A DNA stretch of 64,000 bases from Devosia sp. RR2S18. Lineage in GTDB: Bacteria; Pseudomonadota; Alphaproteobacteria; Rhizobiales; Devosiaceae. The notes under the pieces were generated by a model. That model was not told the origin of the DNA, did no database searches, and was given only the letters and a program-made list of their open reading frames with translations. Both the position numbers and the translations under genes were made by a program. Every line of letters begins with the position of its first letter. The first letter of the stretch is position 1. The stretch lies in contig NZ_CP126539.1 of the NCBI RefSeq assembly GCF_030177755.1, forward strand, positions 3,718,001 through 3,782,000. The letters are read 5' to 3'. Of this stretch, positions 8,418 through 17,242 are shown in pieces.

Positions 8418-9131
8418 CTACCTAGCTTCGTGAGCCACAACCTCTCGCATGGAGATTTTCCGCCTGATGTCCATTGCGCGCCTTTGGAGAAGCCAACACA
8501 TACCGCCTATCCAGCAGACGAGGATCAGCGCCAAGCCGCGCTCGTAAAGGCCGAACCAAGCAGAGGGTACTATAAAGAAAAAGGGCGCTGTCAGGATCCA
8601 AAGTGCCCCCATCATGGCGCTAAAGGCCGCCCAGTTCCTTGCTACGCCTCGTAGACTGTACCCGATCAGCATCGCACATGCTGTGAATAGGATGCCCAGG
8701 GCGTATACTGCGTTGATATGAATGTTGGCGCCTTGGTTCTGCTGGCCGGCATACTCGTTGAAATACGCTATGACGGCGATATCAATGCCGATGAGCACGA
8801 GGGATAGCGCTCCAGCGAGCAATCTTCCTTCGTCATATCGCCACCTGGCTAGCCCGACTGCAAGTGCGACGGTGCCGATGCTGAGCAGGTACAAGCCCCC
8901 GTCCTGAATCCATGCGTATGAGCCAGCGGCGAGCGAGCTGATGCTCTGCTGAATGATGCTATAGCCATCTACGACGGCGGCAGCGATCAGGTCGGTAATG
9001 ATCGCCGCAAAAACGCCAACGAAGCCGAGAACCGCGCATGTGGAGAAAAGGTTAGCTTTGCGCCGTTCACGGGAATTGAAGGGCCTTGGGTTTTCGTCGG
9101 GCAGGTGCAAAGCCGCCTCCGATTGATGCAT
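8418..9131 (-). CDS. DUF998 family membrane protein
   Basis: A 237-residue protein with about six or seven hydrophobic segments from residue 30 on. The D-G-Y-S-x(3)-Q-S-I-S-S-L-A motif after the first TM is the hallmark of DUF998 proteins. Function of the family is unknown; it sits in the inner membrane. The start at 9,131 has only a weak ribosome site, and a slightly later start cannot be excluded. It converges on the SurA-like gene, from which it is separated by that gene's terminator. Confidence 0.75.
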   Translation of the reverse strand: MHQSEAALHLPDENPRPFNSRERRKANLFSTCAVLGFVGVFAAIITDLIAAAVVDGYSIIQQSISSLAAGSYAWIQDGGLYLLSIGTVALAVGLARWRYDEGRLLAGALSLVLIGIDIAVIAYFNEYAGQQNQGANIHINAVYALGILFTACAMLIGYSLRGVARNWAAFSAMMGALWILTAPFFFIVPSAWFGLYERGLALILVCWIGGMCWLLQRRAMDIRRKISMREVVAHEAR

Positions 9132-9282
9132 TGTTGGTGTCAGGCGGGGTGCTGGCGTGCACGCTGGCTACGTCGGCCGGCGCTCAGGGCAACAGGCGCC
9201 GCAACGCTCACAGACCGGAGAGTACCTCTCCGGCCAGCAGGCTCCCAAGGCGGTGCGTCACCTATCGGCGACGCTTTTGACG
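9132..9282. other. Non-coding gap upstream of the DUF998 gene
   Basis: Short frames on the plus strand contain a signal-peptide-like stretch (V-L-A-C-T-L-A-T-S-A-G-A-Q-G) but no continuing domain. It may be the wreck of a secreted-protein gene; I see nothing firm in it. Confidence 0.25.
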
Positions 9283-9360
9283 TCAGTAGACCGTACTGTC
9301 GTACTCGTATGGCTCCAGACCACCGATCTCGTTCTCGCCATAAGGCAGGTCGTAGCAACT
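9283..9360 (-). pseudogene. C-terminal remnant of a fourth PRC-barrel protein
   Basis: Read leftward, 25 codons end in Y-D-L-P-Y-G-E-N-E-I-G-G-L-E-P-Y-E-Y and a stop. The intact PRC-barrel protein ending at 14,077 finishes with Y-D-I-P-Y-N-E-T-E-A-R-G-L-E-P-F-E-Y, clearly the same tail. The rest of the frame upstream (to 9,477) does not resemble the family, so only the last quarter of a domain survives. Confidence 0.6.
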
Positions 9361-9479
9361 CGTGCCATGGGTCATGCAGTTTGCGGGTCTGCGCAGGTCG
9401 TGCACATCCGGTTCAGACCAACGGCCCAGTCTCCCCCCAGTTCCGCCGCTAGTCCTATGCTGCTCCAGTTGCGCCACCT

Positions 9480-10250
9480 CTATCCCTTGGCTTGGGCGAT
9501 GTGCGTCATGGTGACGAGGCCAAGTCCGCCCATCAGGTTTCCGGCTGTTACCAGCGTCAGGCTTTGGGCAAAGGTCCAGCCGCCCACTTCAGCCCCCGAA
9601 AGCATGCCGACGATCAAGTGAAGACCAGTGACCACCACGTGGTCAAATGGGCCGAGCTCGAGCAGGAACCCGGTCATGAAGGACAAGGCAATCCGGCTCC
9701 CCAAGCTGGTGGAGGCTGCAAGCAGAAACGACAAAAGAATAACGAGGGCTCCCCCCGCAATGCCCTTGAAGAGATGGGCTAGCGAATTCCGTTCGGCGAT
9801 CTCTTCGGCAAAGCTGGCGAGTGCCTCCAGGGCTGCGGTCGGCAACACCCCATCGACGGCAAAGACGAGGGCGAAGAGCCCGCCTCCGATCAGATTAAGC
9901 GCGAATGTCACCCCCCACAAGCGGAGCAGTTTCGGTACCCCGCTTGGCTGCTTGTTTTGGACGAGAGCCGCAACGGGATCGAAAAAGTTCTCCGAAAACA
10001 GCTCGGCTCGACCGACCACCAGGAAGACCACACCCAGGGCAAAGGCGAGCGCTCCTGCAAGTTCACCGGCTGCACCGGAGCCGGCGCCAAACACCCCATG
10101 CACCAGCCCCAGCCCAATGATGCCGAAGACGATTGTAAACCCCGCTATGAACCCGGTGGACAGCAACTCAAGGAGCGATTGATCAAGCCGCCGCTCACCT
10201 TCTTTGGCAGCATGCTTAAACGCCTCGGAGGGGGTAAGAACTTCTGACAT
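9480..10250 (-). CDS. Formate/nitrite transporter (FNT) family channel
   Basis: The 256-residue protein has the six-helix FNT fold. Seen: helices from about residue 30, the G-R-A-E-L-F-S-E-N-F segment of the helix-2 break, and the T-G-L-H-L-I-V-G-M motif of helix 5 with the family's central His. Members pass formate, nitrite, hydrosulfide or lactate; this subgroup (YfdC-like, with an N-terminal cytoplasmic helix) is poorly characterised, so I do not assign a substrate. It stands alone between two PRC-barrel-related loci. Confidence 0.85.
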   Translation of the reverse strand: MSEVLTPSEAFKHAAKEGERRLDQSLLELLSTGFIAGFTIVFGIIGLGLVHGVFGAGSGAAGELAGALAFALGVVFLVVGRAELFSENFFDPVAALVQNKQPSGVPKLLRLWGVTFALNLIGGGLFALVFAVDGVLPTAALEALASFAEEIAERNSLAHLFKGIAGGALVILLSFLLAASTSLGSRIALSFMTGFLLELGPFDHVVVTGLHLIVGMLSGAEVGGWTFAQSLTLVTAGNLMGGLGLVTMTHIAQAKG

Positions 10251-10347
10251 GATGACACTTCATCTGGAGTAGGAATTTTCTGGATTGCCGACCGCAGTCT
10301 GGAGTTGTCCGGTGCTGCACATTCGCCGGATCACCGAAATAAACCTG

Positions 10348-11319
10348 CTAATCATCCAGAGCCGGTGATGTTTCCAAGCTGGGGCGAGCTATGGATACTG
10401 CGATGGCCACAAGCTTGCCGTCCTGGATAAGGGCATCCTGAACATGGGCAAATGGAGCCTCGATATCAGCGTCCCGAACCTTCACGACGTTCCCGACCAG
10501 GTTGGTGATGCGCCAGGTATTCGGTCCACCGACCATCTCTTCTATGCCGGCTTGAACGGAGTTGGCGACTGTTGTCGCTCTCAGGTACTCAGAGTCGAGC
10601 AGACCATATTCATCGATGCTGTCTTCGGTCAGAGGAACCGCAAGGCGAGCAGTTCCGAGCTCGACCAAGTACCATGGCACACTCACCCGGGTTTCGCCCA
10701 TGGCCCAAAACCCGCCGCCAACGTCGGCAACGAGTGCAAGCACCTGTCCGTCGGAGCCCAGCAGGAGGTCTGCACTCACACCGATCTCGGTGCCATCAAG
10801 GCCATGAACCGGCACGCCTGCGATGATCTCCCGGGCGCTTACCCCCTGTTCGTAGATGCGATCCTGAAGCCAATCCTGCATCGGTACGATCTCGCCAACC
10901 GCAAGCGTGCTGCCGCCGATGTCCTCGGCATCAACAAGGGTGGCGCCCTCTTCACCTGGAATAGAAAGCAAGCCGGTCCCGAGCTCATCCCGTGTCAGAT
11001 ATCGATCTGGATCGGCATCCCAGTCAGTGAAGACACCATCGTCACTCTCGGTGCCGAATTCTTCTTCGAGCAGGTAGTCATCGTTCTGCCCGGCGCTGAA
11101 GTCCTGGGGCCAACCGACCTCCTGACCGACGCGAAGCTCAGGCTCGATTATGCGTAAAGGACGGTCAAGAGTGGCGTCGGGAGTTAGAGGACCGTCAGCA
11201 GGCCTCAATGGGCCGAGGTCAGGCCCTGGCAGCGCTGATGTCTCAGCCGATGCCGCACGCGGCACCGCCGGTACAAGTACAGCAACAAGAGCAATAAGGG
11301 CCGGTCCGGTCAGATTCAT
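10348..11319 (-). CDS. Secreted PRC-barrel protein with EF-hand-like insert (copy 2)
   Basis: A 323-residue protein starting at the ATG 11,319, preceded by AAGGAGG (complement of 11,326-11,332). Signal peptide residues 1-24 (cleavage after R-A-A-S-A). Residues ~70-120 hold acidic loops (D-W-D-A-D-P-D-R-Y-L) that look like degenerate EF-hands. Two PRC-barrel units follow: D-L-L-L-G-S-D-G-Q-V-L-A-L-V-A-D-V-G-G and a later H-V-Q-D-A-L-I. Paralogous to the proteins at 5,347 and 12,989. The EF-hand gene just upstream on the same strand suggests a two-gene calcium-linked envelope operon; this link is inference. Confidence 0.75.
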   Translation of the reverse strand: MNLTGPALIALVAVLVPAVPRAASAETSALPGPDLGPLRPADGPLTPDATLDRPLRIIEPELRVGQEVGWPQDFSAGQNDDYLLEEEFGTESDDGVFTDWDADPDRYLTRDELGTGLLSIPGEEGATLVDAEDIGGSTLAVGEIVPMQDWLQDRIYEQGVSAREIIAGVPVHGLDGTEIGVSADLLLGSDGQVLALVADVGGGFWAMGETRVSVPWYLVELGTARLAVPLTEDSIDEYGLLDSEYLRATTVANSVQAGIEEMVGGPNTWRITNLVGNVVKVRDADIEAPFAHVQDALIQDGKLVAIAVSIARPSLETSPALDD

Positions 11320-11373
11320 GGTGGTCCTCCTTCTTGGCAAGCAGGCATTTCACGCCCCCGGCGTGGAGAGAAC

Positions 11374-11910
11374 TCAGCTCACGGCTTCTCTGGGCACCGT
11401 CAGCGGCACGTTCTGAAGCTCCTCCGGATCGAGAACACCGTTCCCATTGATGTCGAAGATCGCGACAAGACCGCCAGCAACTTCGAACGTATCGATGGTT
11501 CGGTTCTCGTTGCGGTCCCACGTTTCGTACATGTCACGTTCCTGGAAAGCCTCGAATTCATAGAAACCCAAGACCTCATCGCCATCTCCATCAAGCCGTG
11601 GAAAATCGACCGGTCTCAGCCCGCTATCCCAGTCGTGAGGCCGGTTGAATTCGTCCCAACTGAGGGAGAAGTCATGATCGCTGTCCCAGAGGTGAAACAC
11701 CATCTCGTGGAACTCATAAGTTCGTAGCGCTCCATCCCGGTCGTCGTCGAAAGGTTGGACCATGCGCCGGACGAGATCATGCAGTTCATCGACGTTCACA
11801 ACCGAGTTGTCGTTGGCATCGAGGTTCATTATCGGGGCAGACTCGGCTCCCCCCGCATTGGGCATCAGAAGCAATGATGCCGCCACCACTGCCAAGAATT
11901 TCTTTCCCAT
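11374..11910 (-). CDS. Secreted EF-hand protein
   Basis: A 178-residue protein (ATG at 11,910 with a GGGAGAGC ribosome site) with a signal peptide of about 22 residues ending near G-G-A-E-S. At least four EF-hand loops are visible: D-A-N-D-N-S-V-V-N-V-D-E-L, D-D-D-R-D-G-A-L-R-T-Y-E-F, D-S-D-H-D-F-S-L-S-W-D-E-F and D-I-N-G-N-G-V-L-D-P-E-E-L, with D-G-D-G-D and D-R-N-E-N-R between. Such periplasmic calmodulin-like proteins bind Ca2+ and are common in alphaproteobacteria. It lies 54 bp upstream of the PRC-barrel gene at 10,348 and is probably cotranscribed with it. Confidence 0.8.
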   Translation of the reverse strand: MGKKFLAVVAASLLLMPNAGGAESAPIMNLDANDNSVVNVDELHDLVRRMVQPFDDDRDGALRTYEFHEMVFHLWDSDHDFSLSWDEFNRPHDWDSGLRPVDFPRLDGDGDEVLGFYEFEAFQERDMYETWDRNENRTIDTFEVAGGLVAIFDINGNGVLDPEELQNVPLTVPREAVS

Positions 11911-12211
11911 TGTAGCTCTCCCTGTGTGCATGAAACCCAAAGGGGCAGCTCATGGTGAGAGTTCCGTCCTACGCCCTCTGTAAGGAGGGATAGATCCCGC
12001 TGCTTGCAGACGGGCGGACTCCATACCCCGCTTTCTGCCCACGAGTGAGTTCCTGCCACGCCGCTGGGTCTGGGTGGCGGTGATCACATCGTGCATGGTC
12101 CAAGGCAGTTCACCTGCGGGATTGTGGTAGGCGGCCCCAACGAACTGCGGCCGGTGTGCTTCGGGAACAGGGGCTTGGCAGAGGCGTTTGGGGCAGGAAA
12201 GCAGAGGGATC
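11911..12211. other. Divergent promoter region between EF-hand and ExoD genes
   Basis: 301 bp between divergent genes. It must carry promoters in both directions. No operator repeat or gene is evident. Confidence 0.4.
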
Positions 12212-12802
12212 ATGAGCGAAGACGGTACGCATGCACTGAGCGATGTTTTGGATCGGCTGGAAGGATCGGCCACCGGTGAAAGCATCAGCGTCGACGAGGT
12301 AGTGAAGGCTTTGGGTCAGCGGTCATTTGCGTCCCTGATGCTCATCTTCACCTTGATCTCGACTTCGCCCGCCAGCGCCATTCCGGGTCTGACTGCTACT
12401 GTGGGTCTGATCGCCGCCCTGCTGGTTTCGCAGATGATATTTGGCCGCAAATGTGTGTGGCTGCCAGGATTTATCACCCGGCGTGAACTTTCGTCCGGCA
12501 AACTCCGGAAGGGTATAGGGTGGCTTCGCAAACCCATCGGTTTCATTGAGCGATTCTTGAAGCCTCGCCTCACGTTTCTATTGCACCGGCCACTCAGCTT
12601 GTTGCCCCTGATCCTTATCCTGGGGCTGGCGCTCTTCATGCCGGTGATGGAGATCATCCCTACCTCGGGCTCGATAGCCTCCGCTGTAATAGCCTTGTTC
12701 GCCGCTGGCCTGTTGACGCGCGACGGTGTCCTTGTTGTGCTGTCACTGGTTCTGCTGCTCGCTGTTCCTGTAGCCGTCTGGTACCTCGGGTTCAGCGGTT
12801 AG
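12212..12802 (+). CDS. exoD: ExoD family exopolysaccharide-related membrane protein
   Basis: A 196-residue protein of the ExoD family. A soluble N-terminus (S-I-S-V-D-E-V-V-K-A-L-G) is followed by R-S-F-A-S-L-M-L-I-F-T-L, the P-G-L-T-A-T motif and four or five TM helices ending with a long hydrophobic C-terminal stretch. In Sinorhizobium, exoD mutants are affected in exopolysaccharide production and alkali sensitivity; the molecular action is unknown. The ATG at 12,212 has AGAGGG upstream; a longer in-frame version from 12,188 is less likely. Confidence 0.85.
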   Translation: MSEDGTHALSDVLDRLEGSATGESISVDEVVKALGQRSFASLMLIFTLISTSPASAIPGLTATVGLIAALLVSQMIFGRKCVWLPGFITRRELSSGKLRKGIGWLRKPIGFIERFLKPRLTFLLHRPLSLLPLILILGLALFMPVMEIIPTSGSIASAVIALFAAGLLTRDGVLVVLSLVLLLAVPVAVWYLGFSG

Positions 12803-12988
12803 GAAGGGGGCGTTTACCTCCCTTCGCGAAAGCGTCACTCAGCCGACACACAGTTCCCGCATCCGCTGTAGCAGTTGAATGAACGCAACTTCACCGGATT
12901 GCAGCCGTTGATCCGCATGGACGCGGGCGCAAGCAGCCGTCGCAGTGTCTTTCCCTACCTCCCAACAATGAAAACAAAGGAGAAGAGA

Positions 12989-14077
12989 ATGAGACTCAAA
13001 CGCACAGCCATTTCACTTGCCGCAGTTCTCATAGCAAGTCCGGCACTGGCACAGACTACCTATGTCTACTCGGACTACGATGCCGACAGCAATCTTGGGC
13101 TCTCCGACACCGAGTTCGGCACCTATTCCGCCGACGTGTTTGGCCGGTATGATACCGACCGCGACCTCATGCTGTCTGAGGAAGAGTACGGCCTCTTCAA
13201 CGACGAAGTAGGCCCCTTCAACGAGCCGTTCGAGGCCTGGGACCGCGAGCCTGATGGGTTGTTGACCGAGGATGAGTTCGGCACCGGTCTTTATGGCGCA
13301 TATGACACGAACAATGACCTTCTGATCGATGAGCCCGAGTTTGGCGCTTATGGCTTCAATGAAGAGATTGGTGACACTGTTGGCGGTCCGGACAACACCG
13401 TTCAGACCAACGAAATCGTTCGCCTCTCCGACTGGCGCTACGACGACCTCTACGGTCCTGGCATCAGCGTTGAAGAGCTGATGGACGACATGGACGTCTA
13501 CGGGCCTACCGGTGAAGAGATCGGCGAGATCGACGATGTGCTGTTCGGCTCCAACGGCCAGGCTCTCGCTATCATCGCTGAGATCGGCGGCTTCTGGGAC
13601 ATCGGTGATACTCATGTGACCATTCCATGGGACATGGTCGAGGTGAACCTCGACAACGTCATCGTCCCGGTGACCGAAGACACGGTCGGCGATTACTCCC
13701 TCTTCGCCCAGGACTACATCACGGCAGACGGCGTGGCTCGAAACATCCAGCAGGTAGACGACGGCTGGTTCGACGACACCGAGACGGGTCCTTATGTTTG
13801 GCGTGCCAGTGAGCTGATCGGTGAATATGCCCGTCTGGCTCCTCAAGATGCGACTGTCGCTGAAAACTACGGCTACGTGAACGACCTCATCATCGTTGAT
13901 GGCACTCTGCGGGCGACCGTGGTTTCCCCTGACGTTGGTTGGGGCACCGGCGGCTACTACGCCTACCCGTACACCGGCTACCGCCGCGGCGCGGACTACT
14001 ACGACATTCCATATAACGAGACGGAAGCTCGTGGCCTTGAGCCATTCGAGTACAACCGCATCGGCATGGTCGACTAA
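12989..14077 (+). CDS. Secreted PRC-barrel protein with EF-hand-like repeats (copy 3)
   Basis: A 362-residue protein starting at 12,989 (AAAGGAGA at 12,976-12,983). Signal peptide 1-20, cleavage after A-L-A-Q. Residues 25-125 hold four acidic repeats of the pattern Y-D-x-D-x-D-L-x-L-x-x-x-E-F/Y, reading like tandem degenerate EF-hands. Two PRC-barrel units follow, each marked by a V-D/N-D-x-L stretch; the first contains L-A-I-I-A-E-I-G-G-F-W-D-I-G-D. The C-terminus is Tyr-rich (G-Y-Y-A-Y-P-Y) and ends Y-D-I-P-Y-N-E-T-E. This is the longest and most complete copy; a terminator follows it. Envelope location is predicted, function unknown. Confidence 0.8.
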   Translation: MRLKRTAISLAAVLIASPALAQTTYVYSDYDADSNLGLSDTEFGTYSADVFGRYDTDRDLMLSEEEYGLFNDEVGPFNEPFEAWDREPDGLLTEDEFGTGLYGAYDTNNDLLIDEPEFGAYGFNEEIGDTVGGPDNTVQTNEIVRLSDWRYDDLYGPGISVEELMDDMDVYGPTGEEIGEIDDVLFGSNGQALAIIAEIGGFWDIGDTHVTIPWDMVEVNLDNVIVPVTEDTVGDYSLFAQDYITADGVARNIQQVDDGWFDDTETGPYVWRASELIGEYARLAPQDATVAENYGYVNDLIIVDGTLRATVVSPDVGWGTGGYYAYPYTGYRRGADYYDIPYNETEARGLEPFEYNRIGMVD

Positions 14078-14102
14078 CCAGACGAACTGAACCCGGAAGA
14101 AG

Positions 14103-14128
14103 GGCCCCGGCAGCAGCTGGGGCCTTTT
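14103..14128 (+). terminator. Rho-independent terminator after PRC-barrel copy 3
   Basis: GGCCCC (14,103-14,108) pairs with GGGGCC (14,119-14,124) over a 10 nt loop, then TTTT. It lies 26 bp after the stop codon. Confidence 0.75.
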
Positions 14129-14306
14129 GCTGTGCTGATGAAGGACGACCAGAGCCGCGCCACGCGCCGGGCTTGGCTGATCCGCTCGGCCAAGCACATG
14201 CTAACACCGTCAGGTGATGTTCCAGTTGTCACTGGCGCGGACGAACCAGGAACTGCTTCGATGTGGATCGACTTCCCTATTCATGCGCAACCCGGAGGAG
14301 CAGCAA

Positions 14307-15338
14307 ATGCATGATCTGAGGCGGGGACCGGTTTCGTTCAGCTGGCTCGTGAGGGCTACCCTGTTGGTGGGGTTGCTATTGGGCCTGCTTTGGCTTGGAT
14401 GGCAGATGACTTACATGCTGCTGCTGTTCTTCGGAGCTGTGGTCATCGCTTCAATCCTCATCAGTGCGGGTGATCTAGTTGCAAGGCTCACTCCGCTCTC
14501 TGGGAAGTGGGCGCTTATTGTTGCTGGCGTGATCATTGCGGCTCTGGCGACGGGATTCATCTATCTGCTGGGAACCAGGATTGCTGCGGAATTCTCCACC
14601 CTCAGCGAGACCTTGCCAGCTGCCCTTGACGCAGTGGCTGGCCCGCTCGGCATTGACTGGGAAGAACACCTGGCGAGTATCCGAGCGAGCCGGTGGACAA
14701 ATGGTCTGATCGGCATGCTTCCAGACCTCATCAGTGCCGTCACAGGCGTGATCCTGATTATTTTCGGCGGGGTGTTCATGGCGCTCAGCCCCGCTACCTA
14801 TCGCGAGGGCCTGCTCAAACTTGTTCCTGAAGAGCAGAGGGATGAAGCCCGCAGGACGGTGCTTATCGCCGGCCGTGCGCTACGGCTCTGGCTCATCGGA
14901 CAGCTCATTGCGATGGCGATTGTTGGCGTGGCGGTAACCACCATGCTTTTCCTGGTGGGTGTTCCCTCTGCGTTGGCACTCGGCGTAACGGCGGGGATAC
15001 TGGAGTTTGTCCCCTTTCTTGGCCCTCTTGTAGCACTTGTGCCCGCGGCACTTGTTGCTCTGTCGGATAGCACGAGCACCTTCATTTGGACCCTGGTAGG
15101 CTACACCATCATTCAGCAGGTCGAAGGCAATCTGCTGATCCCGATCGTCCAGAAACACACCGTCGAACTTCCACCTGTCCTGACGCTGTTTGCCATGGTT
15201 GGATTGGGCCTGCTGTTTGGCCCGCTCGGACTGGTGTTCAGCGTACCCCTTACTCTGGTGCTGCTGATCATGGTCAAGCGGCTCTACCTCCGCGATGCCC
15301 TGGGTGAGGACACCGACATTCCAGGACAACGGGAATAG
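14307..15338 (+). CDS. AI-2E family transporter (YdiK/PerM-like permease)
   Basis: A 343-residue protein with eight or so TM segments. Seen: paired N-terminal helices, an amphipathic middle (residues ~90-165), the P-E-E-Q-R-D-E-A-R motif before TM5, the G-x-x-x-F-V-P-F-L-G-P signature (E-F-V-P-F-L-G-P-L-V) and a C-terminal Q-Q-V-E-G-N-L-L-I-P motif. This is the AI-2E/PurR-regulated permease family. Proven members move AI-2 or act as Na+/H+ antiporters; the substrate here is unknown. The ATG at 14,307 follows GGAGGAG by 6 nt, which decides the start over longer in-frame versions. Confidence 0.85.
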   Translation: MHDLRRGPVSFSWLVRATLLVGLLLGLLWLGWQMTYMLLLFFGAVVIASILISAGDLVARLTPLSGKWALIVAGVIIAALATGFIYLLGTRIAAEFSTLSETLPAALDAVAGPLGIDWEEHLASIRASRWTNGLIGMLPDLISAVTGVILIIFGGVFMALSPATYREGLLKLVPEEQRDEARRTVLIAGRALRLWLIGQLIAMAIVGVAVTTMLFLVGVPSALALGVTAGILEFVPFLGPLVALVPAALVALSDSTSTFIWTLVGYTIIQQVEGNLLIPIVQKHTVELPPVLTLFAMVGLGLLFGPLGLVFSVPLTLVLLIMVKRLYLRDALGEDTDIPGQRE

Positions 15339-15518
15339 CGATCGGGAATCTTCCTGCCTAGCCGCAACAGTCCAGGTGAAATCCGGTTCTGCACCTTCCA
15401 GGAGGAGAGCTCTATCCTCAAGCAGCCGCTACGCCATGGACCAAGCGCCGCCGCGCGAAGTATCCCACTGGGGAGGTCACGCGTGCCTTCGTTGGGGAGA
15501 ACAGGCCGGCCCCAGTCC

Positions 15519-16403
15519 TCAGCCGGGGAGCGCCTCTCGCACTTCCTCTGCGCTGGGCGGGTCGACACGACGATAAAGCGCTTCCACCACGCTGTACCCG
15601 CCGAACGCCATGAGCCCTCCAGAGAGAACACCATATAAGATAGAACCCCAGGGCAGCCGATGAACATAGTCGAGTGCCGCGGAGGTGCCATCCAACACCA
15701 CGGGAGTGAAGCCGAAGGAGGCAGAGATCAGAAGCCCTCCTATCAGCAGGAAAACTGCTCCGCGGGCGATCAGACCGAAGCTGCACATGGGTTCGAGGTA
15801 GCGTGCGTAAGCAGGTGGAATTCGGAGCAACTCGTCATAGTTGCGTGTGAGGCCTCGCCGAACTTGGTTTATTCCCACTCCCGCGAAAGTCGCTCCGATT
15901 CCCACTGCCCACCACTCCCAAAGGGGCACCTGGGAAAGCCACTGCACCAGGCGGAGTTCGTGTGCAGGTTGTTCTAGAGCCAGAGCCATCCCTGCTGCCG
16001 CTGCTGCCAACGTAGCGTTGGCAACCCCTGCGCCAATGCGTGCGGCGCGTATGAACCAGCCTTTCAGTCCCCTTCCCACCTCATCGGCATCGAAGAAGCC
16101 TTGCAAGAGACGCCAAACCACGTGACCGGCCAACCCAACGGCAATTAGTCCGAGAATGATCCGGCCGGCAGGCAGCGCAAGCAGAGTTCCCAGTGAGCCT
16201 TTCAAACTTCGTGTGTCTTCGACTATGCCCCAGATGACCGAGAATAGAGCAGTTCCGCCAAGCAGCATGTAGACGAACCCGCGGGCAGCATAGCCAAACC
16301 GTGCAAAGATCTCGATGTGCTTCTGCAAAGCCACCTCCGCAGAAGAAAGGGGTAAGGCTCCGCTCTCGTTCCCCTTCGCTGCAAGCCATTCCTTACCGAT
16401 CAC
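15519..16403 (-). CDS. DUF1206 family membrane protein
   Basis: A 294-residue protein with six TM helices arranged as three repeats of a two-helix unit. Each repeat begins with a G-Y-A-A-R-G-like motif: F-A-R-F-G-Y-A-A-R-G-F-V-Y around residue 33 and F-G-L-I-A-R-G-A-V-F around residue 211, as is characteristic of DUF1206. Function unknown; family members often occur in stress-related islands. Likely starts with GTG at 16,403. Confidence 0.8.
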   Translation of the reverse strand: MIGKEWLAAKGNESGALPLSSAEVALQKHIEIFARFGYAARGFVYMLLGGTALFSVIWGIVEDTRSLKGSLGTLLALPAGRIILGLIAVGLAGHVVWRLLQGFFDADEVGRGLKGWFIRAARIGAGVANATLAAAAAGMALALEQPAHELRLVQWLSQVPLWEWWAVGIGATFAGVGINQVRRGLTRNYDELLRIPPAYARYLEPMCSFGLIARGAVFLLIGGLLISASFGFTPVVLDGTSAALDYVHRLPWGSILYGVLSGGLMAFGGYSVVEALYRRVDPPSAEEVREALPG

Positions 16404-16640
16404 CTTTCGCGTGTACCGCAGGATTCGAAGTCAACAGTCCACGCCCCGACCAAATTACCGGGCTCCGAGGACGTCGCGACCAGCGACTTCAACGACGGGC
16501 ACAGCCAACCCCGAAGACGCCCCGCCGGCCACCATGATCTTTGCTAGTTGTTCATCCAACAAGTTGCAAAGCTCAGCGATTGCGGGCCACAACAGACCGG
16601 CGTCACATGCTAGCAGCTATTTAGATGATCTCTGCAGACG
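16404..16640. other. Gap between the DUF1206 gene and the truncated SurA copy
   Basis: 237 bp with no gene. It contains the upstream region of the leftward DUF1206 gene. The duplicated SurA-like sequence begins abruptly at about 16,641 without a signal-peptide region or recognisable start. Confidence 0.4.
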
Positions 16641-17162
16641 CTGGCACTGGACCAGTTGGTCACCCGTGAGCTCATCCTGAACCAGGCCCAGGCCAGCGGT
16701 CTTGAGTCTGATCCGGAGGTGCAAAGCCTCGTTCAGACCATGATGGAGGAGATCACCGAACAGGCTCTGGTGCAGGTTTGGGTCGCAAGGCAGCTCAATC
16801 AGCAGTTAACCGATGAACAACTGCAGTCGGCGTTTGCCAGCTTCCAGGAGGCCAATCCGGATAGTGCCGTAACATTCGAGCAGGCTCGCCCGCAGATCGA
16901 ACAGGCACTGCGGCAGCAGCTGGCCGCGAGCCTAGGCGAGCAACTTCGTCAGAACGCTGACGTCACCTATTTCGACGCGGCGGGTAATCCCACCGAGCAA
17001 CCTGGCGGTTCCGCGAGCCAGGGTCAGTCCAGCGGTAGCAACCAGAGCGGCACTTCAACCGAGAGCCAATCGAATGCTAGCGGGCAGAGCAGTTCCTCGT
17101 CATCGACTCCGGAAGAAGGATCGAACGAGGACAGCGAAAACGCCATGCAGCCGGCTCAATAA
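16641..17162 (+). pseudogene. 5'-truncated duplicate of the SurA-like chaperone gene
   Basis: From 16,641 the DNA is nearly identical to 7,821-8,170 for about 350 bp, covering the second half of the SurA_N-like domain and the parvulin C-terminal helix. It then diverges into a different Ser/Gln/Gly-rich tail. The signal peptide, linker and first half of the domain are absent. The frame stays open for 168 codons from an internal GTG, so a cytoplasmic fragment could be made, but without export it is unlikely to work. A terminator follows. Confidence 0.8.
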
Positions 17163-17173
17163 ACACGGATCCG

Positions 17174-17200
17174 GTGGCGGCTCTTGCCGCCACCTTTTTC
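17174..17200 (+). terminator. Rho-independent terminator after the truncated SurA copy
   Basis: A 9 bp perfect stem (17,174-17,182 / 17,187-17,195) with loop TCTT is followed by five T residues. It has the same position as the terminator of the intact copy but a different sequence. Confidence 0.8.
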
Positions 17201-17242
17201 CGCCGCGTCTTTACCCCGGTGGGAGCCAGCGAAACTACGGGA

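Noticed and set aside
13013..14197. A 394-codon frame antisense to PRC-barrel copy 3
   Set aside because: The plus strand has a ribosome site, signal peptide and domain; the antisense frame has Val/Asp repeats mirroring the EF-hand codons.
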